Positions 40,708 through 51,109 are shown, numbered from the stretch's first letter. The stretch is 64,000 bases of DNA from Spirosoma sp. SC4-14 (GCF_037201965.1 NZ_CP147518.1:3651001-3715000); one strand, 5' to 3'. Made by a program: numbers and translations. Notes: generated from the sequence alone by a model not told the origin.

Positions 40708-41122
40708 AGCGACCAGAGATGTTTCGTTGCGACTCGTATGGGCTTTTGTTTGAAATCATACGGGCTTGTACTATATATAGGCCGAAAGGCCGGAATTGTT
40801 CGGGACCGGGCAAAAATAGTGGAAATTCCTGAGCTGAATTTTTCTGATTATCGGCACAGCCAGCGAGCCAAACGAACAGATCAATGCCATGCAACTCTAA
40901 TTGTTTGCGGAGGCATCGGGAACAGAGATTGTTGCCAAATCTGATCGCTTCTCAGTTTGCGCTGTGCTTCTACTTCAGACAACCCGATTTAGTTTGTTAG
41001 TGATTACTTTGCCCGAAGGTTTAAGATTTTTTAAAAGATTCGACGTAGAGTTGCCCCGACATTTGGCTGGTTTGTACTTTTATGTACCGGGAATTGCTGT
41101 TTTACAGCCGTAACAACAAATT
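40708..41122. other. 415-bp intergenic region
   Basis: It separates the leftward YyaL-type gene from the rightward cyclase-family gene, so both upstream regions lie here. A GGCC-GAAA-GGCC hairpin at about 40,781-40,796 is the only structure seen. A weak rightward promoter-like ATTACTTTGCCC lies near 41,003. Open frames in it look non-coding. Confidence 0.4.
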
Positions 41123-41890
41123 ATGCCTCGTATTGTTGATCTTTCCAAACCGATTCGCTACAACACCAATGATCCGTGGTTTATGCGGGTCAGAATCAAG
41201 CATAAACCTCATGAAAAAGCCAAATGGCTCATTCGATTGCTGGGCTTGCCCTTCCGGCTATTTCCGGAAGGGTTTACGGGCTGGGCCGACGACACCATCC
41301 AGTCGATGGGGGTTCACTCGACCACTCATATCGACGCGCCCTGGCATTATTCGCCAACGGTAGCCGGGCAACCCGCCAAAACAATCGATCAGATTCCGCT
41401 CGACTGGTGTTATGGCGAGGGAGCTATGATCGACATGAGCCACAAAGCCGATTTCGATCCCATTACAATTGCCGATTTGCAGGAAAGCCTGCACAAAACC
41501 GGAACGGTGCTGAAACCAACAATGATTGTGCTGATCCGAACGGGGCGCGATACGCTCAACGGGACGAAAGAATTTGCGGAAAAAGGCACCGGTATGAGTC
41601 CCGAAGCCACCCGATGGCTCATCGGGCAGGGAATAAAAGTGATGGGCATCGATCAATGGGGTTGGGATTTACCGCTACCCTACATGATCAAACAGGCAAA
41701 ACTCAGCCAGAACCCTGAATTATTCTGGCAGGCACATCTGGTTGGCCGGGAGTTGGAATACTGCCATATGGAGCAACTGGTTAATCTCGGTGCATTGCCT
41801 CCGGTGGGCTTTAAAGTCTGTGTATTTCCGCTGAAAGTTGTAGGAGCCTCGGCCGCCCCGGCCCGCGTAGTCGCCATCTTTGAGGATTAG
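41123..41890 (+). CDS. Cyclase-family metal-dependent hydrolase
   Basis: 255 residues. The metal-binding motif HSTTHIDAPWHY (HxxxHxDxPxH-type, about 73-84) is the hallmark of the cyclase/kynurenine-formamidase family (PF04199). Other family signs are GEGAMIDMSHK, IVLIRTGRDTL and RWLIGQGIKVMGIDQWGWD. These enzymes hydrolyse amides or lactones, for example N-formylkynurenine; no tryptophan-catabolism genes are nearby, so the substrate is open. It is a single gene just upstream of the GntR regulator. Confidence 0.85.
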   Translation: MPRIVDLSKPIRYNTNDPWFMRVRIKHKPHEKAKWLIRLLGLPFRLFPEGFTGWADDTIQSMGVHSTTHIDAPWHYSPTVAGQPAKTIDQIPLDWCYGEGAMIDMSHKADFDPITIADLQESLHKTGTVLKPTMIVLIRTGRDTLNGTKEFAEKGTGMSPEATRWLIGQGIKVMGIDQWGWDLPLPYMIKQAKLSQNPELFWQAHLVGRELEYCHMEQLVNLGALPPVGFKVCVFPLKVVGASAAPARVVAIFED

Positions 41891-41998
41891 TGTTCATCCT
41901 GCTGGAGAACCTGTATATTTACCTATCTTGCAAACGCATTAACAAAACGATTAGCAGGTATCGACACCCGTCCTTCGCTCATTGGTCAACAGAACTGA

Positions 41999-42799
41999 AT
42001 GGAAAAGAAAGGAGCCATTGAACCATTAGCTACCGACAAGGCAAAATTTATTGCCCTCAGTGAGCTAATTATTGAAAAAATAAAAACCGGTGAGCTACAG
42101 CCGGGCGATCAGATTCCGTCGGAAAATGAGCTCATCAAAACGTTCAATATTAGTAACACAACGGCCCGAAAAACGCTGCTCGAAATAGAGTCGAAAGGCT
42201 GGGCCCGGCGCATCAAAGGCAAAGGCACGTATGTCCTGAACCGTACGGAAGACCATCATCTGCTTCGTACGCTTGGCTCCATCTACGCCACACGGCGCGG
42301 TTTTCACGACAGTCTCATTGCCGAAGGATTTACACCCAGGAATATCGTTCTGGAAAAAACCATTCTTCAGGATGGTATTTCCTCAGAAATCAACGGCCGC
42401 CATTTTATCATTGATGGCCCCGTAATGAAACTGCATCAGCTGCGTTATGCCGATGAACTGCTCATTAAAGATGAAGTGAAATACATCTCCCTCACACTTT
42501 GCCCTAAAATTAATCGACTACCTACCGAAATTTCGTATTTTAAAGTTTATGAAGTTAATTACCGATTGAAAATCAGCGAGGTACAGCAGACGCTTGGGGT
42601 TACGATTCTGGAACCCAACACAACTAATTTTGAATTAAGCAAACCAACCCCTGCCTTTGTGCTCGACAGTGCCGTTGTTTGTACGGGCGACAAAGTCGTT
42701 GAGATTGAGCAGTCGTATTATCACGGCGACAAGTATAAATTCGCTGTCATTGCCAACCCCGATCTGGCTCAGCGCTCCTCCAGTTCAATTACTTCCTGA
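41999..42799 (+). CDS. GntR-family transcription regulator (UTRA/HutC type)
   Basis: 266 residues. The N-terminal winged helix has the GntR pattern: LIIEKIKTGELQPGDQIPSE, NELIKTFNISNTTARKTLLE and SKGWARRIKGKGTYV. The C-terminal domain (about 90-260) resembles UTRA ligand domains, with FVLDSAVVCTGDKVVEIEQS near the end. It is cytoplasmic and probably senses a sugar or sugar acid. It lies at the edge of the carbohydrate gene cluster and overlaps the next gene on the opposite strand by 11 nt, so it likely controls this cluster. TTAGTGC-type palindromes at 57,440 and 58,940 are operator candidates. Confidence 0.9.
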   Translation: MEKKGAIEPLATDKAKFIALSELIIEKIKTGELQPGDQIPSENELIKTFNISNTTARKTLLEIESKGWARRIKGKGTYVLNRTEDHHLLRTLGSIYATRRGFHDSLIAEGFTPRNIVLEKTILQDGISSEINGRHFIIDGPVMKLHQLRYADELLIKDEVKYISLTLCPKINRLPTEISYFKVYEVNYRLKISEVQQTLGVTILEPNTTNFELSKPTPAFVLDSAVVCTGDKVVEIEQSYYHGDKYKFAVIANPDLAQRSSSSITS

Positions 42800-43493
42800 A
42801 CCACTTCAACAACTCATCGACGATTAGCGCATGACCGGCCCGGTTGGGGTGGTTCACGTGCGACATATAGTTCGTTAAATTGCCTCGTTTGGCTACTACT
42901 TTAAACTGCTCATAGGGATCAGCCAGACCCGTATGATACTGCCCGGATAATGTTCTGATCTGTTCAGCATAAGGCTCCAGCGGATTTTTGTTATCCAATA
43001 TATTCAGCCGCTGATCGGGCGAGGGCGTGAGCAGAATAACGGGTATCTTTTTTGCCTGTGCCGCCTTGATCATTTTCTCCCAGGCTTCCCGAACCTTGCC
43101 AATGTCAGCGAAACGGTCGTTCAGGGCGTAGTCGATGAAGAGCACATCGGGTTTATGAACCAGCACATCCGACTCAAATCGAGTCTGGCCTTTGATCGAA
43201 TTTTCGCCACCGATAGCCGTAACAATTACGTTGATGACCGCATATGGATAGCGCTCTTTCAATGTCGCCAATAGCAGATTGGGATACGACTCCAGTGTAT
43301 GCACTTCGTGGTTATGCCAGTAGCCAGCCGGAACCGAATGCCCATGAAAAACCAGATTGATAGTCCGATTCTTCGGCCAGACCGTGATTAGTTCGTTTTT
43401 AACGTCGGTCAGATACGTTGCCGAATCGGCAGGTTGGGCGATGCTGGCCAGCGAGACTGCCAGCAGATGTATCAGAAAAAACAGGTTTCTCAT
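42789..43493 (-). CDS. Secreted SGNH/GDSL-type esterase
   Basis: 234 residues from ATG 43,493 (MRNLFFLIHLLAVSLASIAQ), a clear signal peptide; the earlier in-frame GTG at 43,508 is less likely. The SGNH block I motif is LVFHGHSVPAGY (GDS changed to GHS, serine kept). Block III is VLFIDYALNDRF, and the catalytic Asp/His part is in MSHVNHPNRAGH. A carbohydrate or acetyl esterase acting on a glycan substrate in the periplasm is likely. It follows directly after the glycosidase-like gene in the leftward operon. The changed motif does not prevent activity. Confidence 0.78.
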   Translation of the reverse strand: MRNLFFLIHLLAVSLASIAQPADSATYLTDVKNELITVWPKNRTINLVFHGHSVPAGYWHNHEVHTLESYPNLLLATLKERYPYAVINVIVTAIGGENSIKGQTRFESDVLVHKPDVLFIDYALNDRFADIGKVREAWEKMIKAAQAKKIPVILLTPSPDQRLNILDNKNPLEPYAEQIRTLSGQYHTGLADPYEQFKVVAKRGNLTNYMSHVNHPNRAGHALIVDELLKWFRK

Positions 43494-43520
43494 CTTACAA
43501 TAGAACACAGGATTTTAGTA

Positions 43521-46061
43521 TTACCAGAACACCACTAAATCGCCGGTTGCCTTGTCAACGACATAATGATTGCCATACTTTTTATCGCCCAATTTGAACT
43601 GGACTTGCGGCTTGGTTCCCCACGGATAGCCCGTGTTGGCATATACATGAAGTGCCTCGGCTGAGACACCTTCGTCGGGGTAAATGCGAACCGTGGCATT
43701 TTTTAGGCCCGATAGGCGCACGCACCGTTTCATGTGCTGAACGCCTGATGTCATTTCCTGGCATGACACAATCCCGTCGGGTTGTGTTACAAAAAAACGG
43801 CTTTCCCTGTGCCATGCCTTGGGTAACTGGTAGACCGAATACCCATTCGTTAGTTCGGTTTCATAACCCGTAAGCAGCGGTGCGCCCTGCGGTAGTTTAA
43901 ACCGGTGCGTTACGGTTGTATTTGGACAATAGCCCGAGAAGAAAAAGCCATTGTTGCCACGAGAAATAGCCAGCACCGGGTTTTTGACCGAGGGGTTCCG
44001 CTTATCGATCCGGTAGTCTATACCAAATTCGTTCAGAACATAGCGCATCAATAAAGGCCCCGTAAACAGTTGTTCGGGATTGTCGGGAGTCAGGAGTTTG
44101 CCACCGGTAAATCTGCTGGAATTTGTTCCGCGCACATAGGCCACTTTTCCGCCCTTCCAGTCTGGTTTCTCCCGCACCCAAACCACATCGCGGCTATTGT
44201 TGCCCTGGGTCATTCTGGTCAGCACATGGGTACCCACATCGGTGTTGTTTTTCACCTGTGTTGCCAGCCCTCCACCCGAAAACAAGGCGCGGTGCGTAAT
44301 TTTTTCGGGAGAGGGTTTATCAAGCTTATCGATGTTTATCGTTGAATATACCTGAAAATCGCCTTCCAGGGCCGATGTGTTTTGCAAATTCAGGAGATTT
44401 AAGAAAGCAGCTCCAGCCTGATCGGCAGGGCCATATATCAGCAGCTTTCCGCCATTCTGCACAAAGTTAATCAGCGATTTTTCGAGCGACGAACCACTCT
44501 CTGGCACAATCGATACCAGAATCGACTCACTGAAGTAGGCTGGTTTGTCGGTAATGACTTTTTGAAATGAGTTGGTCGAAATAACAGTGTTCAGCGGAAA
44601 GCCATTGTTAATGGCCTGGCGAATGAGCCAGTCGCCATAATAAATTTCGGGTAATCGGTCGGGTTGTCTGTAGGCCCAGGAGTGGTATTCGTCGAACGGA
44701 TATACCCAGACCAAGGGGCCCGGTGCTGTCGGCGAATCATAGCGGGCTTTCAGAATGTGTGGTGTGACTTCATCCGGTACTTGTGCGGGCATTTCGCCAT
44801 ACGTATTGTCGGCGGTCAGGAAGTTCAGATGCGTTGGCAGCCGCACTTCGCCTTTGGCATTGATACGGGCCACGGCCATTGGCAGGTAAATGTCGTGCGG
44901 CTCCTGACCATACCGATCGAGCCAGGGGCTATTGACCCACCACGGATCGTGGGTGTAGTAGCGGAATAGGTACCGCTCGTCGGGCAGTTCGGCCATGCGC
45001 GACATATAGCCGGCCATTTCGAGCCCAAAATCGCCATCCAGTGCGGCCCAGGGCGAATTGGGGGGCGGTAGCATGTTGTAATGGCCACCGTAAATTTGCT
45101 TCAGATCAACACCATCGCGGGCGAGGTCGGCTCCTGTGGAAAGGTTTGTGCCGCGTGTCTGGATCTGAACTTTGGGGCATTCCTTTCGGAACAGGTTCCA
45201 GAAATTGGCAATCAGTTCGCGGGTATTGGCTAGTTTTTCGGCAGCAAAGGCTTTCCCGTCGAAAATAGCACCCGTGGATGACCAGCCTTCTACGCCAAAA
45301 CCAAATCCATTGCTAAGCCAGATGAAATCATATCCCAGATCAGTCAGAAAATGCTGGCTTTGCCGCCCCAGAAACGTCCCAAAGGGCGTATTGGCCGGTA
45401 TGCCTTTCGGAAAACCAGCATAAGACTCCGTATCGGCATTCAGGGTTGAGTAACAGCTAACCATCGTTTTGTGCCCCATGGCATTACCACCCAGAATTTC
45501 GGGATGCTTTTTGTACTTAAATTCCGAATGGGCAAACTCCGGCCCCGGATCGAAGGTCGCTCCAATGCGGATGGGTTTTCCCGTTACCCGTCGCCCCGAT
45601 TCTTTCAGCGACTCGATGATGTATTTCAGATCGCCGTAGGTAAATGATGGTGGGTTATTGATATACAGGAGTGCGCGCTGGTGGAGCGAGAGATCGGCTG
45701 GGCCTGAGCCCACTTCATGATCGGTATTCGGATTGCCCATGTAACGTGCCCATTCCAATGGCTGATCCAGCTTGCCTGTATAATCCAGAATTTCGGAACC
45801 GTCGGATGTCCAGAGCATGACCGATACCGTATCCGTATGGCGCAGCAACGATGCCCACTGCGTAAACAACTCAGTCGATACCTGATTGATGTAAGCTTTC
45901 TCATTTTTCCTGAACGGCTTCAGCGACAGTTCCAGGGTAATGTTGTTGAACGGTTTGCCCCGTAACGTCGAATTATCGAGGACGGGGGAGTCGGTACTGG
46001 TGGTAAAGCCAACGATGGCGATACTCAGCACGCAGATAAAACAGATGATTTGCGTACGCAT
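43521..46061 (-). CDS. Large secreted glycoside-hydrolase-like protein
   Basis: 846 residues with an N-terminal signal (MRTQIICFICVLSIAIVGFT). The first 480 residues look like a TIM-barrel glycosidase: ITLELSLKPFRKNEKAY, GKPIRIGATFDPGPEFAHSE, YDFIWLSNGFGFGVEGWSST, then DLKQIYGGHYNMLPPPNSPW and RYYTHDPWWVNSPWLDRYGQ. Conserved acidic and Trp residues would make the active site. Around 500-600 is a glutamine-amidotransferase-like fold (VQNGGKLLIYGPADQAGAAF), common as a beta-galactosidase trimerisation-type domain. Not assigned to a known GH family by eye. It sits in the sugar cluster, so a glycan substrate is likely. Confidence 0.7.
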   Translation of the reverse strand: MRTQIICFICVLSIAIVGFTTSTDSPVLDNSTLRGKPFNNITLELSLKPFRKNEKAYINQVSTELFTQWASLLRHTDTVSVMLWTSDGSEILDYTGKLDQPLEWARYMGNPNTDHEVGSGPADLSLHQRALLYINNPPSFTYGDLKYIIESLKESGRRVTGKPIRIGATFDPGPEFAHSEFKYKKHPEILGGNAMGHKTMVSCYSTLNADTESYAGFPKGIPANTPFGTFLGRQSQHFLTDLGYDFIWLSNGFGFGVEGWSSTGAIFDGKAFAAEKLANTRELIANFWNLFRKECPKVQIQTRGTNLSTGADLARDGVDLKQIYGGHYNMLPPPNSPWAALDGDFGLEMAGYMSRMAELPDERYLFRYYTHDPWWVNSPWLDRYGQEPHDIYLPMAVARINAKGEVRLPTHLNFLTADNTYGEMPAQVPDEVTPHILKARYDSPTAPGPLVWVYPFDEYHSWAYRQPDRLPEIYYGDWLIRQAINNGFPLNTVISTNSFQKVITDKPAYFSESILVSIVPESGSSLEKSLINFVQNGGKLLIYGPADQAGAAFLNLLNLQNTSALEGDFQVYSTINIDKLDKPSPEKITHRALFSGGGLATQVKNNTDVGTHVLTRMTQGNNSRDVVWVREKPDWKGGKVAYVRGTNSSRFTGGKLLTPDNPEQLFTGPLLMRYVLNEFGIDYRIDKRNPSVKNPVLAISRGNNGFFFSGYCPNTTVTHRFKLPQGAPLLTGYETELTNGYSVYQLPKAWHRESRFFVTQPDGIVSCQEMTSGVQHMKRCVRLSGLKNATVRIYPDEGVSAEALHVYANTGYPWGTKPQVQFKLGDKKYGNHYVVDKATGDLVVFW

Positions 46062-46159
46062 ACGTTGAAAAGTTTAGACAATACGAAACCTGCCTCCCCA
46101 ATACGAGTTGCCTGGAGAGATGTTTTTTTTGAGTAAATAGAGTTATAGAAAGATGACTG

Positions 46160-49100
46160 CTAGCGTCCCATTATGAGCCGGATTTGTGCGGATGACTGCT
46201 GAGTATCCTGAAGTTGAATGCTTAGGTTTTCTGCTTTAAACTGCAACCGGTCGATGGCCAGCGTAATGGTCTGAATGCCTTGTGGAAGATTGGTCATTAT
46301 GCCTTTTGCCGTTAGGTTAAGGGGCTTCTGGCCTACCCAGGCCGTTATGCCTGCGGTCGAGTTAAAAGCCAGGTCAACATTCCCTTTGCTGACCACCTCC
46401 AGTTCGAATCGAACAAAACTGTATCGTTTCCCCGAATTCACGTCCACAATCGGTAGCTCATCAACGGGGAGCACGCCCGAAACAGTGCTGTAAATAGGAA
46501 GGGTTACTAGTTTATCGTTGGCTTTTGCGACATAAACCAGCCCATCTTCAGTAATTTTTCGAGTCAATTCGTTGCCGCCCGACACAACGGCCCAACGTCG
46601 AACCAGCCGGTCGGTGGGGACACGAAACTGCCCCGATTCGCCAATTTTCGACAGAAATCCAATCAGATTTATGAACTCATCTTTCTCCAGACCAGCGGTT
46701 AATCCAGCCGGCATGAGTGAGCCCGGTGTTTTTTCGATGGTTTTAATCTGGTTTTTGGGAATGGCAATTTCCGTTCCTGCCACATCGCGTATGACCACTT
46801 CCGAGGTTCCGTTGCTGACCAGATAGGCCATCAATTCGCTACCATCTTTTTTGAGAATCCGCTGTAGCTCGTAGCCTTCCTTAATCGATAAGGTCGGATA
46901 CAGTACTGATCGGATGATGGTTTCCACGGGAGAACTTGTGCCCAGGCTGCTCAAATCGGGTCCGATGCGACCACCCGCTCCGCCAATTGCATGGCATGTT
47001 TGACAGAGCAGTTCAGTTCTACGGAATATTTTTTCTCCCAGCATTGGATTGGCCGACTGACCAATGGTTTTAGCTAATGCACTGATTTCGTTGCTGCTAA
47101 GTTGCTGGGGCATTCGTTCGACCGGCAAAGTACCGCCCGAAGCTTCCAGAGCTTTCTGTAACTGAATTACTTCATCGGCTTTCTGTCGATTCCACGGAAT
47201 GTTTCGCGGCATTAGCTGTCGACCCGCTTTAGCAAACGATTCCGGTATTTTTTTGGCTGCTATAGCATCGGCTAACGCCTGGGTGCCGGTCTTCGTTGCA
47301 AAAAAAGCCCGAAACAGTTCGGTTGCATCCGTTTGTTCGGGGGCAGATCGCAAGAGATCAGTGCCAATCTGGGCAGCCTCCGGTGCATCCAGCGATACGA
47401 GTTGCGCCGTAGCCATCACTCGTAATTCCGGGGTATTTTTAGAGCCGCTCATGACCACCAACGCCTGCCGGGATTTGTCGCTTCCCATGATCGCCAGCGC
47501 GTTTAAGGCTGCCTTTTTTATTGGTTTATCACCCTGTCGAGCCAGGCTTGCGAGTCGGTCGGTTAGTTGATCCATGTGCCACAAACCAACCAGTTGGATT
47601 GCATTTGTGGCAACGGCTGCGTCGTTGCTGCCAATAAAATCGGCAATGCGGTCAAGGCCATTCGAAGGTTTAATGGTACGTTGCAGGGCTGCTTCGGCCA
47701 GGGTTGCCAGTCGTGCTGATGTTTGTTTATCGTGTGCCGCATAGCCCGCAATCGCCATATTGAATAGTGCATTCATTTCTGCCGACTTACCCCATTTGGC
47801 AATCGAAGTCAGCACATCTTTCTGGTATTCGTCAGGCACCTGCCCTTGCTGATAAAGCCGTGTCAGTTGGGCGGCAGCTTCCGAATCGCTCACCGATTTC
47901 AGGGCAAAAACCGTTTTTCGGGTATCGCCCAGAAAAGTGGGGTCAGCTTTCAGGCGGCCTGCCCACTGGGGTTCCAGTTCGCGAACTGTTTGCCATAGCG
48001 CAAAATCCAGAAATTCATCCATTGGGCGATCGAGCGCAGTCAATGCGGTTCGGGCTGCTTCTGCCGAATGGAGCTTTCGTAGAGCAATTACCGCTTCCAG
48101 CCGTACCCGAGGGTGAGAGTCCTCTACGGCTTTCGACAGTAGCGCAGCTTCTTCTTTTAGCTGCCCATGCCACAATTGAAAGGCTCTCAAGGCCGCTGCG
48201 CGAGCATTGGGGTTCTTCGCTTTCAGCAAAGTTTCCAGCAACGGGCCATTCACAACATCGAGCGTCTGGTAGGTCCAGAGTGCTTCTAACAGCAGGTGTT
48301 CGTAATCTGCATCGGTCTTGTCCAGACCACTAACCCATTTTTCCAGTGCCGGAATAACTACCTTGGCGCCCTGTTTTTTTAGAACTTGTTTAGCCTGCAA
48401 ACGAGTCCAGTCTTCAGGCTGTCGCAATGCGTTGAGTAATTGCGGGACGGTTGCATTTTCGAGTTGTGGTTTCGTTACCAGTGGTCGGTTTTTGGCCACA
48501 ATTCGCCAGATTCGTCCGTGCTGCTGGTCTCGGCGCGGATCGTGAAAATCCACTTCGCCATGCTGAATGATTGGATTATACCAGTCGGCAACGTAGATGG
48601 CTCCATCGGGACCAACCGAAATATCAACCGGGCGAAAGGCAACATGATCGGTCCAGAGTACATCCTCCATCTGCTTCGATGCAAAACCACTTCCCTGCTC
48701 TTCCAGCTTAAAGCGATTGATCCGGTTAGCGCGGAAATCGTTGGTAATTAAACTACCTTGCCAGGAGTCGGGGAGGTGTCGTCCTGAAATAATATCCAGC
48801 CCACTGTGTTTCGGCTGACCAGGATTCAGCCCACGCATAATTCGCTCGGCACCGGGGGCAGTCAGGAAGGTGGCACCCGGAAAGGCGTAGTTAATGCCTT
48901 CGAAACCAGCACCATCAGTCATGAATGTTGTTCCCCAGCGCGAGAATTGCAATCCCCACGGATTGACCAGTCCTTTGGCATATACATCGAGTTCCAGTTG
49001 CTGTGGCCGTAGTTGCCAGACCCCGCCCCCTTCCAGTCGTTTGATGCCTGATGGTGTTTCAACGTGGCTGTAGATGTAGATCGACTGGTTAAAATACAGA

Positions 49101-49636
49101 TTTCCTTCTGGCCCCCAGCGAAATGTGTGAATCAGATGGTGGGCATCGGCCGTTCCGAATCCACTCAATATCCGGCGTTTTTTATCTGCTTTTCCGTCGC
49201 CATCGGTATCGGCAAAGTGCAGGATTTCTGTTGAATTAGCGACATAAACACCGCCATCACCGGGCAGAATTCCTGTTGGTGTCAGCAGACCCTCGGCAAA
49301 AACGGTCGATTTGTCGGCCTTACCATCGCCATTGGTATCTTCCAGCACGTAAATCTTGTCGTTAGCCTGTTCGCCGGTTTTAAGGTGCGGATAGGCCGTA
49401 CTGCTCACTACCCATAGCCGCCCTTCGGTATCCCAGTTCATCTGAATCGGTTTAACGACCATCGGTTCAGCGGCAAACAACGTCACCTCAAACCCATCGG
49501 CAACCTTAAACGATTCGAGTTCCCGTTTTACGTCAGGATCAGGTACGTCGGCAGGGTTATCCTGCCGTACGAGAGCCGTTGTCAGCAAAATAACGGGGAT
49601 AATCAGGCTTTTACGCAGAAACGTTAAGGATTGCAT
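46160..49636 (-). CDS. PVC-type membrane-bound dehydrogenase with cytochrome c motif
   Basis: 1158 residues, signal peptide at the N-terminus. Residues 30-400 form a beta-propeller dehydrogenase-like domain (VADGFEVTLFAAEPMVVKPI, YVLEDTNGDGKADKSTVFAE, GAIYVADWYNPIIQHGEVDF). Residues 400-800 are HEAT-like helical repeats (NARAAALRAFQLWHGQLKEE). A heme-binding CQTCHAIGGAGGRIGPDLSS (CxxCH) is at about 865-885, and a beta domain ends the protein. This is the architecture of the PVC-type heme-binding domain family, common in Planctomycetes and in Spirosoma-like bacteria. It likely oxidises a sugar or sugar derivative in the periplasm. Confidence 0.85.
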   Translation of the reverse strand: MQSLTFLRKSLIIPVILLTTALVRQDNPADVPDPDVKRELESFKVADGFEVTLFAAEPMVVKPIQMNWDTEGRLWVVSSTAYPHLKTGEQANDKIYVLEDTNGDGKADKSTVFAEGLLTPTGILPGDGGVYVANSTEILHFADTDGDGKADKKRRILSGFGTADAHHLIHTFRWGPEGNLYFNQSIYIYSHVETPSGIKRLEGGGVWQLRPQQLELDVYAKGLVNPWGLQFSRWGTTFMTDGAGFEGINYAFPGATFLTAPGAERIMRGLNPGQPKHSGLDIISGRHLPDSWQGSLITNDFRANRINRFKLEEQGSGFASKQMEDVLWTDHVAFRPVDISVGPDGAIYVADWYNPIIQHGEVDFHDPRRDQQHGRIWRIVAKNRPLVTKPQLENATVPQLLNALRQPEDWTRLQAKQVLKKQGAKVVIPALEKWVSGLDKTDADYEHLLLEALWTYQTLDVVNGPLLETLLKAKNPNARAAALRAFQLWHGQLKEEAALLSKAVEDSHPRVRLEAVIALRKLHSAEAARTALTALDRPMDEFLDFALWQTVRELEPQWAGRLKADPTFLGDTRKTVFALKSVSDSEAAAQLTRLYQQGQVPDEYQKDVLTSIAKWGKSAEMNALFNMAIAGYAAHDKQTSARLATLAEAALQRTIKPSNGLDRIADFIGSNDAAVATNAIQLVGLWHMDQLTDRLASLARQGDKPIKKAALNALAIMGSDKSRQALVVMSGSKNTPELRVMATAQLVSLDAPEAAQIGTDLLRSAPEQTDATELFRAFFATKTGTQALADAIAAKKIPESFAKAGRQLMPRNIPWNRQKADEVIQLQKALEASGGTLPVERMPQQLSSNEISALAKTIGQSANPMLGEKIFRRTELLCQTCHAIGGAGGRIGPDLSSLGTSSPVETIIRSVLYPTLSIKEGYELQRILKKDGSELMAYLVSNGTSEVVIRDVAGTEIAIPKNQIKTIEKTPGSLMPAGLTAGLEKDEFINLIGFLSKIGESGQFRVPTDRLVRRWAVVSGGNELTRKITEDGLVYVAKANDKLVTLPIYSTVSGVLPVDELPIVDVNSGKRYSFVRFELEVVSKGNVDLAFNSTAGITAWVGQKPLNLTAKGIMTNLPQGIQTITLAIDRLQFKAENLSIQLQDTQQSSAQIRLIMGR

Positions 49637-49708
49637 ACTGTTCGATACGATGTGAAAAAGCGTAAGAATGAAAAGAGTGAAAGCCGAATTGAGTCAGGGG
49701 CTAACCCT

Positions 49709-50947
49709 TCATTCGTTTGCCCGTTCGCTCTTTTCGTTAAGTGGTGTGAGTTGATAGGTTGCCGATTTGGGCTGGCTATTCACGGCTATTTGCCCTTCGA
49801 GCCACGTAATAATAAAACTTTGCTCCTCCAGCCCTTTCTTATGGCGCCCCTGTTCGTAGGACCGGAACCCAATAATATAGGTTTGGTTCATGGGCCGATA
49901 TTGAAAGAAAAACAGTTCGTTCTTCTTCTGAATCATCTGTCGCAATGCTGCCGATCGGGTAAATGCCGGGCCCTGCCGAATCAGGACTCCGTCGGCCCAC
50001 TGTTTCGACGAAGCCGTGACGACATTATCGTTATCGACAGTCAGGGTGTAGAATCCTTTTTTCAAACCGGTTATTGTGAGCATTTGTCCGTTATCGACAG
50101 CTATCATTTTTCCGTCCTGTTCTGGCGACGGCAAAGGCAAATAGGGGTCATTGACCACAAAACGTAGAGCCGATTTGTCGCCAGAAAGCCATTTGGCTGG
50201 CAAAGCCGACGCCACGGATTGTTTGGCCACGTCAATAGTAATATCGCCCTTGCGGGAGGGCAGTCCCAACGCTTTTTCAAAAACAGTTGCCAGAAAATAG
50301 TAGCCCGTTTCGTTCAGATGGATACCGTCTTCAGTCAGTACAGCCTGCTTACTTTTCTCCTGAATTGGCCTCAATACATCGATGTATCGTATTTTTCGGG
50401 CCGTTGCGGTCTGGGCAATAGTTGAGGCATAGCTATCCAGTGCAGTATTCCATTGTGTTGTTTTATCCGATGGAGCCAACAGAACCGGAATTGGCGATAC
50501 CAGAATCGTTTTTGCGCCAAGCCGATCTATCGTATCCAGTAACTGATTTAATCCCTGTTTGAAATGTGCCAGCCCCGATTCTCCTTCCTGAGCCTCAATG
50601 CCTCCATAGGCCACAAACACCACCGTTGGTTTGGCATTGGTGAGTTGCTGAATGAGCAGTTCATAGGGTGTTGGTGGCGTTGTTACGTAGCTTCGTGCAT
50701 CGCCAAAAACATTGTCGCCCGACCAGCCAATGTTTCGATACGTCACCTTCCGGTCGGGCCAGCGGGTGGTTAGGGCCAATTCCAGATAACCGAATTGTAC
50801 ATCATCTTCAAACAGCGAATTTCCCAGAAAGACTACCCGGTCGCCCAATTTCAATTCAAACGCGTCGGTTGCTTGCTGCGCCGAAACCAGTCCACAGAAA
50901 GCACTTAGAATAAGTATAAGGGCAACAAATAAGATCGGTCTTCGCAT
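49709..50947 (-). CDS. SGNH/GDSL-type hydrolase (sugar esterase-like)
   Basis: 412 residues with signal peptide (MRRPILFVALILILSAFCGL). The SGNH block I is VVFLGNSLFEDD (GDS changed to GNS). Block II-III parts are YRNIGWSGDNVF and TVVFVAYGGIEAQ; the catalytic Asp-His are in LTEDGIHLNETGYY. Such proteins are often found beside PVC-type dehydrogenases in carbohydrate gene clusters and remove acyl groups from glycans. The 150-residue C-terminal beta domain may bind sugar. It is followed leftward by the dehydrogenase gene. Confidence 0.8.
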   Translation of the reverse strand: MRRPILFVALILILSAFCGLVSAQQATDAFELKLGDRVVFLGNSLFEDDVQFGYLELALTTRWPDRKVTYRNIGWSGDNVFGDARSYVTTPPTPYELLIQQLTNAKPTVVFVAYGGIEAQEGESGLAHFKQGLNQLLDTIDRLGAKTILVSPIPVLLAPSDKTTQWNTALDSYASTIAQTATARKIRYIDVLRPIQEKSKQAVLTEDGIHLNETGYYFLATVFEKALGLPSRKGDITIDVAKQSVASALPAKWLSGDKSALRFVVNDPYLPLPSPEQDGKMIAVDNGQMLTITGLKKGFYTLTVDNDNVVTASSKQWADGVLIRQGPAFTRSAALRQMIQKKNELFFFQYRPMNQTYIIGFRSYEQGRHKKGLEEQSFIITWLEGQIAVNSQPKSATYQLTPLNEKSERANE

Positions 50948-51006
50948 GGGAAACTGGCTTATATGGAATGCTGATTTTACTCAGTACTGGGCAAAAGACT
51001 TCAGAT

Positions 51007-51047
51007 GCCAGCCGTTAGCCATTGCCACAGCATACGTAACGGCTGGC
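51007..51047. repeat. Intergenic hairpin, copy 1 of a repeat
   Basis: GCCAGCCGTTA (51,007-51,017) pairs perfectly with TAACGGCTGGC (51,037-51,047). It lies between the susD stop and the SGNH start. Stem and loop (GCCGTTAG ... GCATACGTAACGGC) resemble those of the element at 57,563-57,656. A terminator or REP-like role is likely. Confidence 0.6.
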
Positions 51048-51109
51048 GAATAGGCCGACAGATCATAAAAATCCGTTGGGGTTGCTGTGCGGTGCTCGTT
51101 TATACATAG

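Noticed and set aside
40781-40796. GGCC-GAAA-GGCC hairpin as a riboswitch or RNA gene
   Set aside because: It is only a 4-bp stem in a region without other conserved structure.
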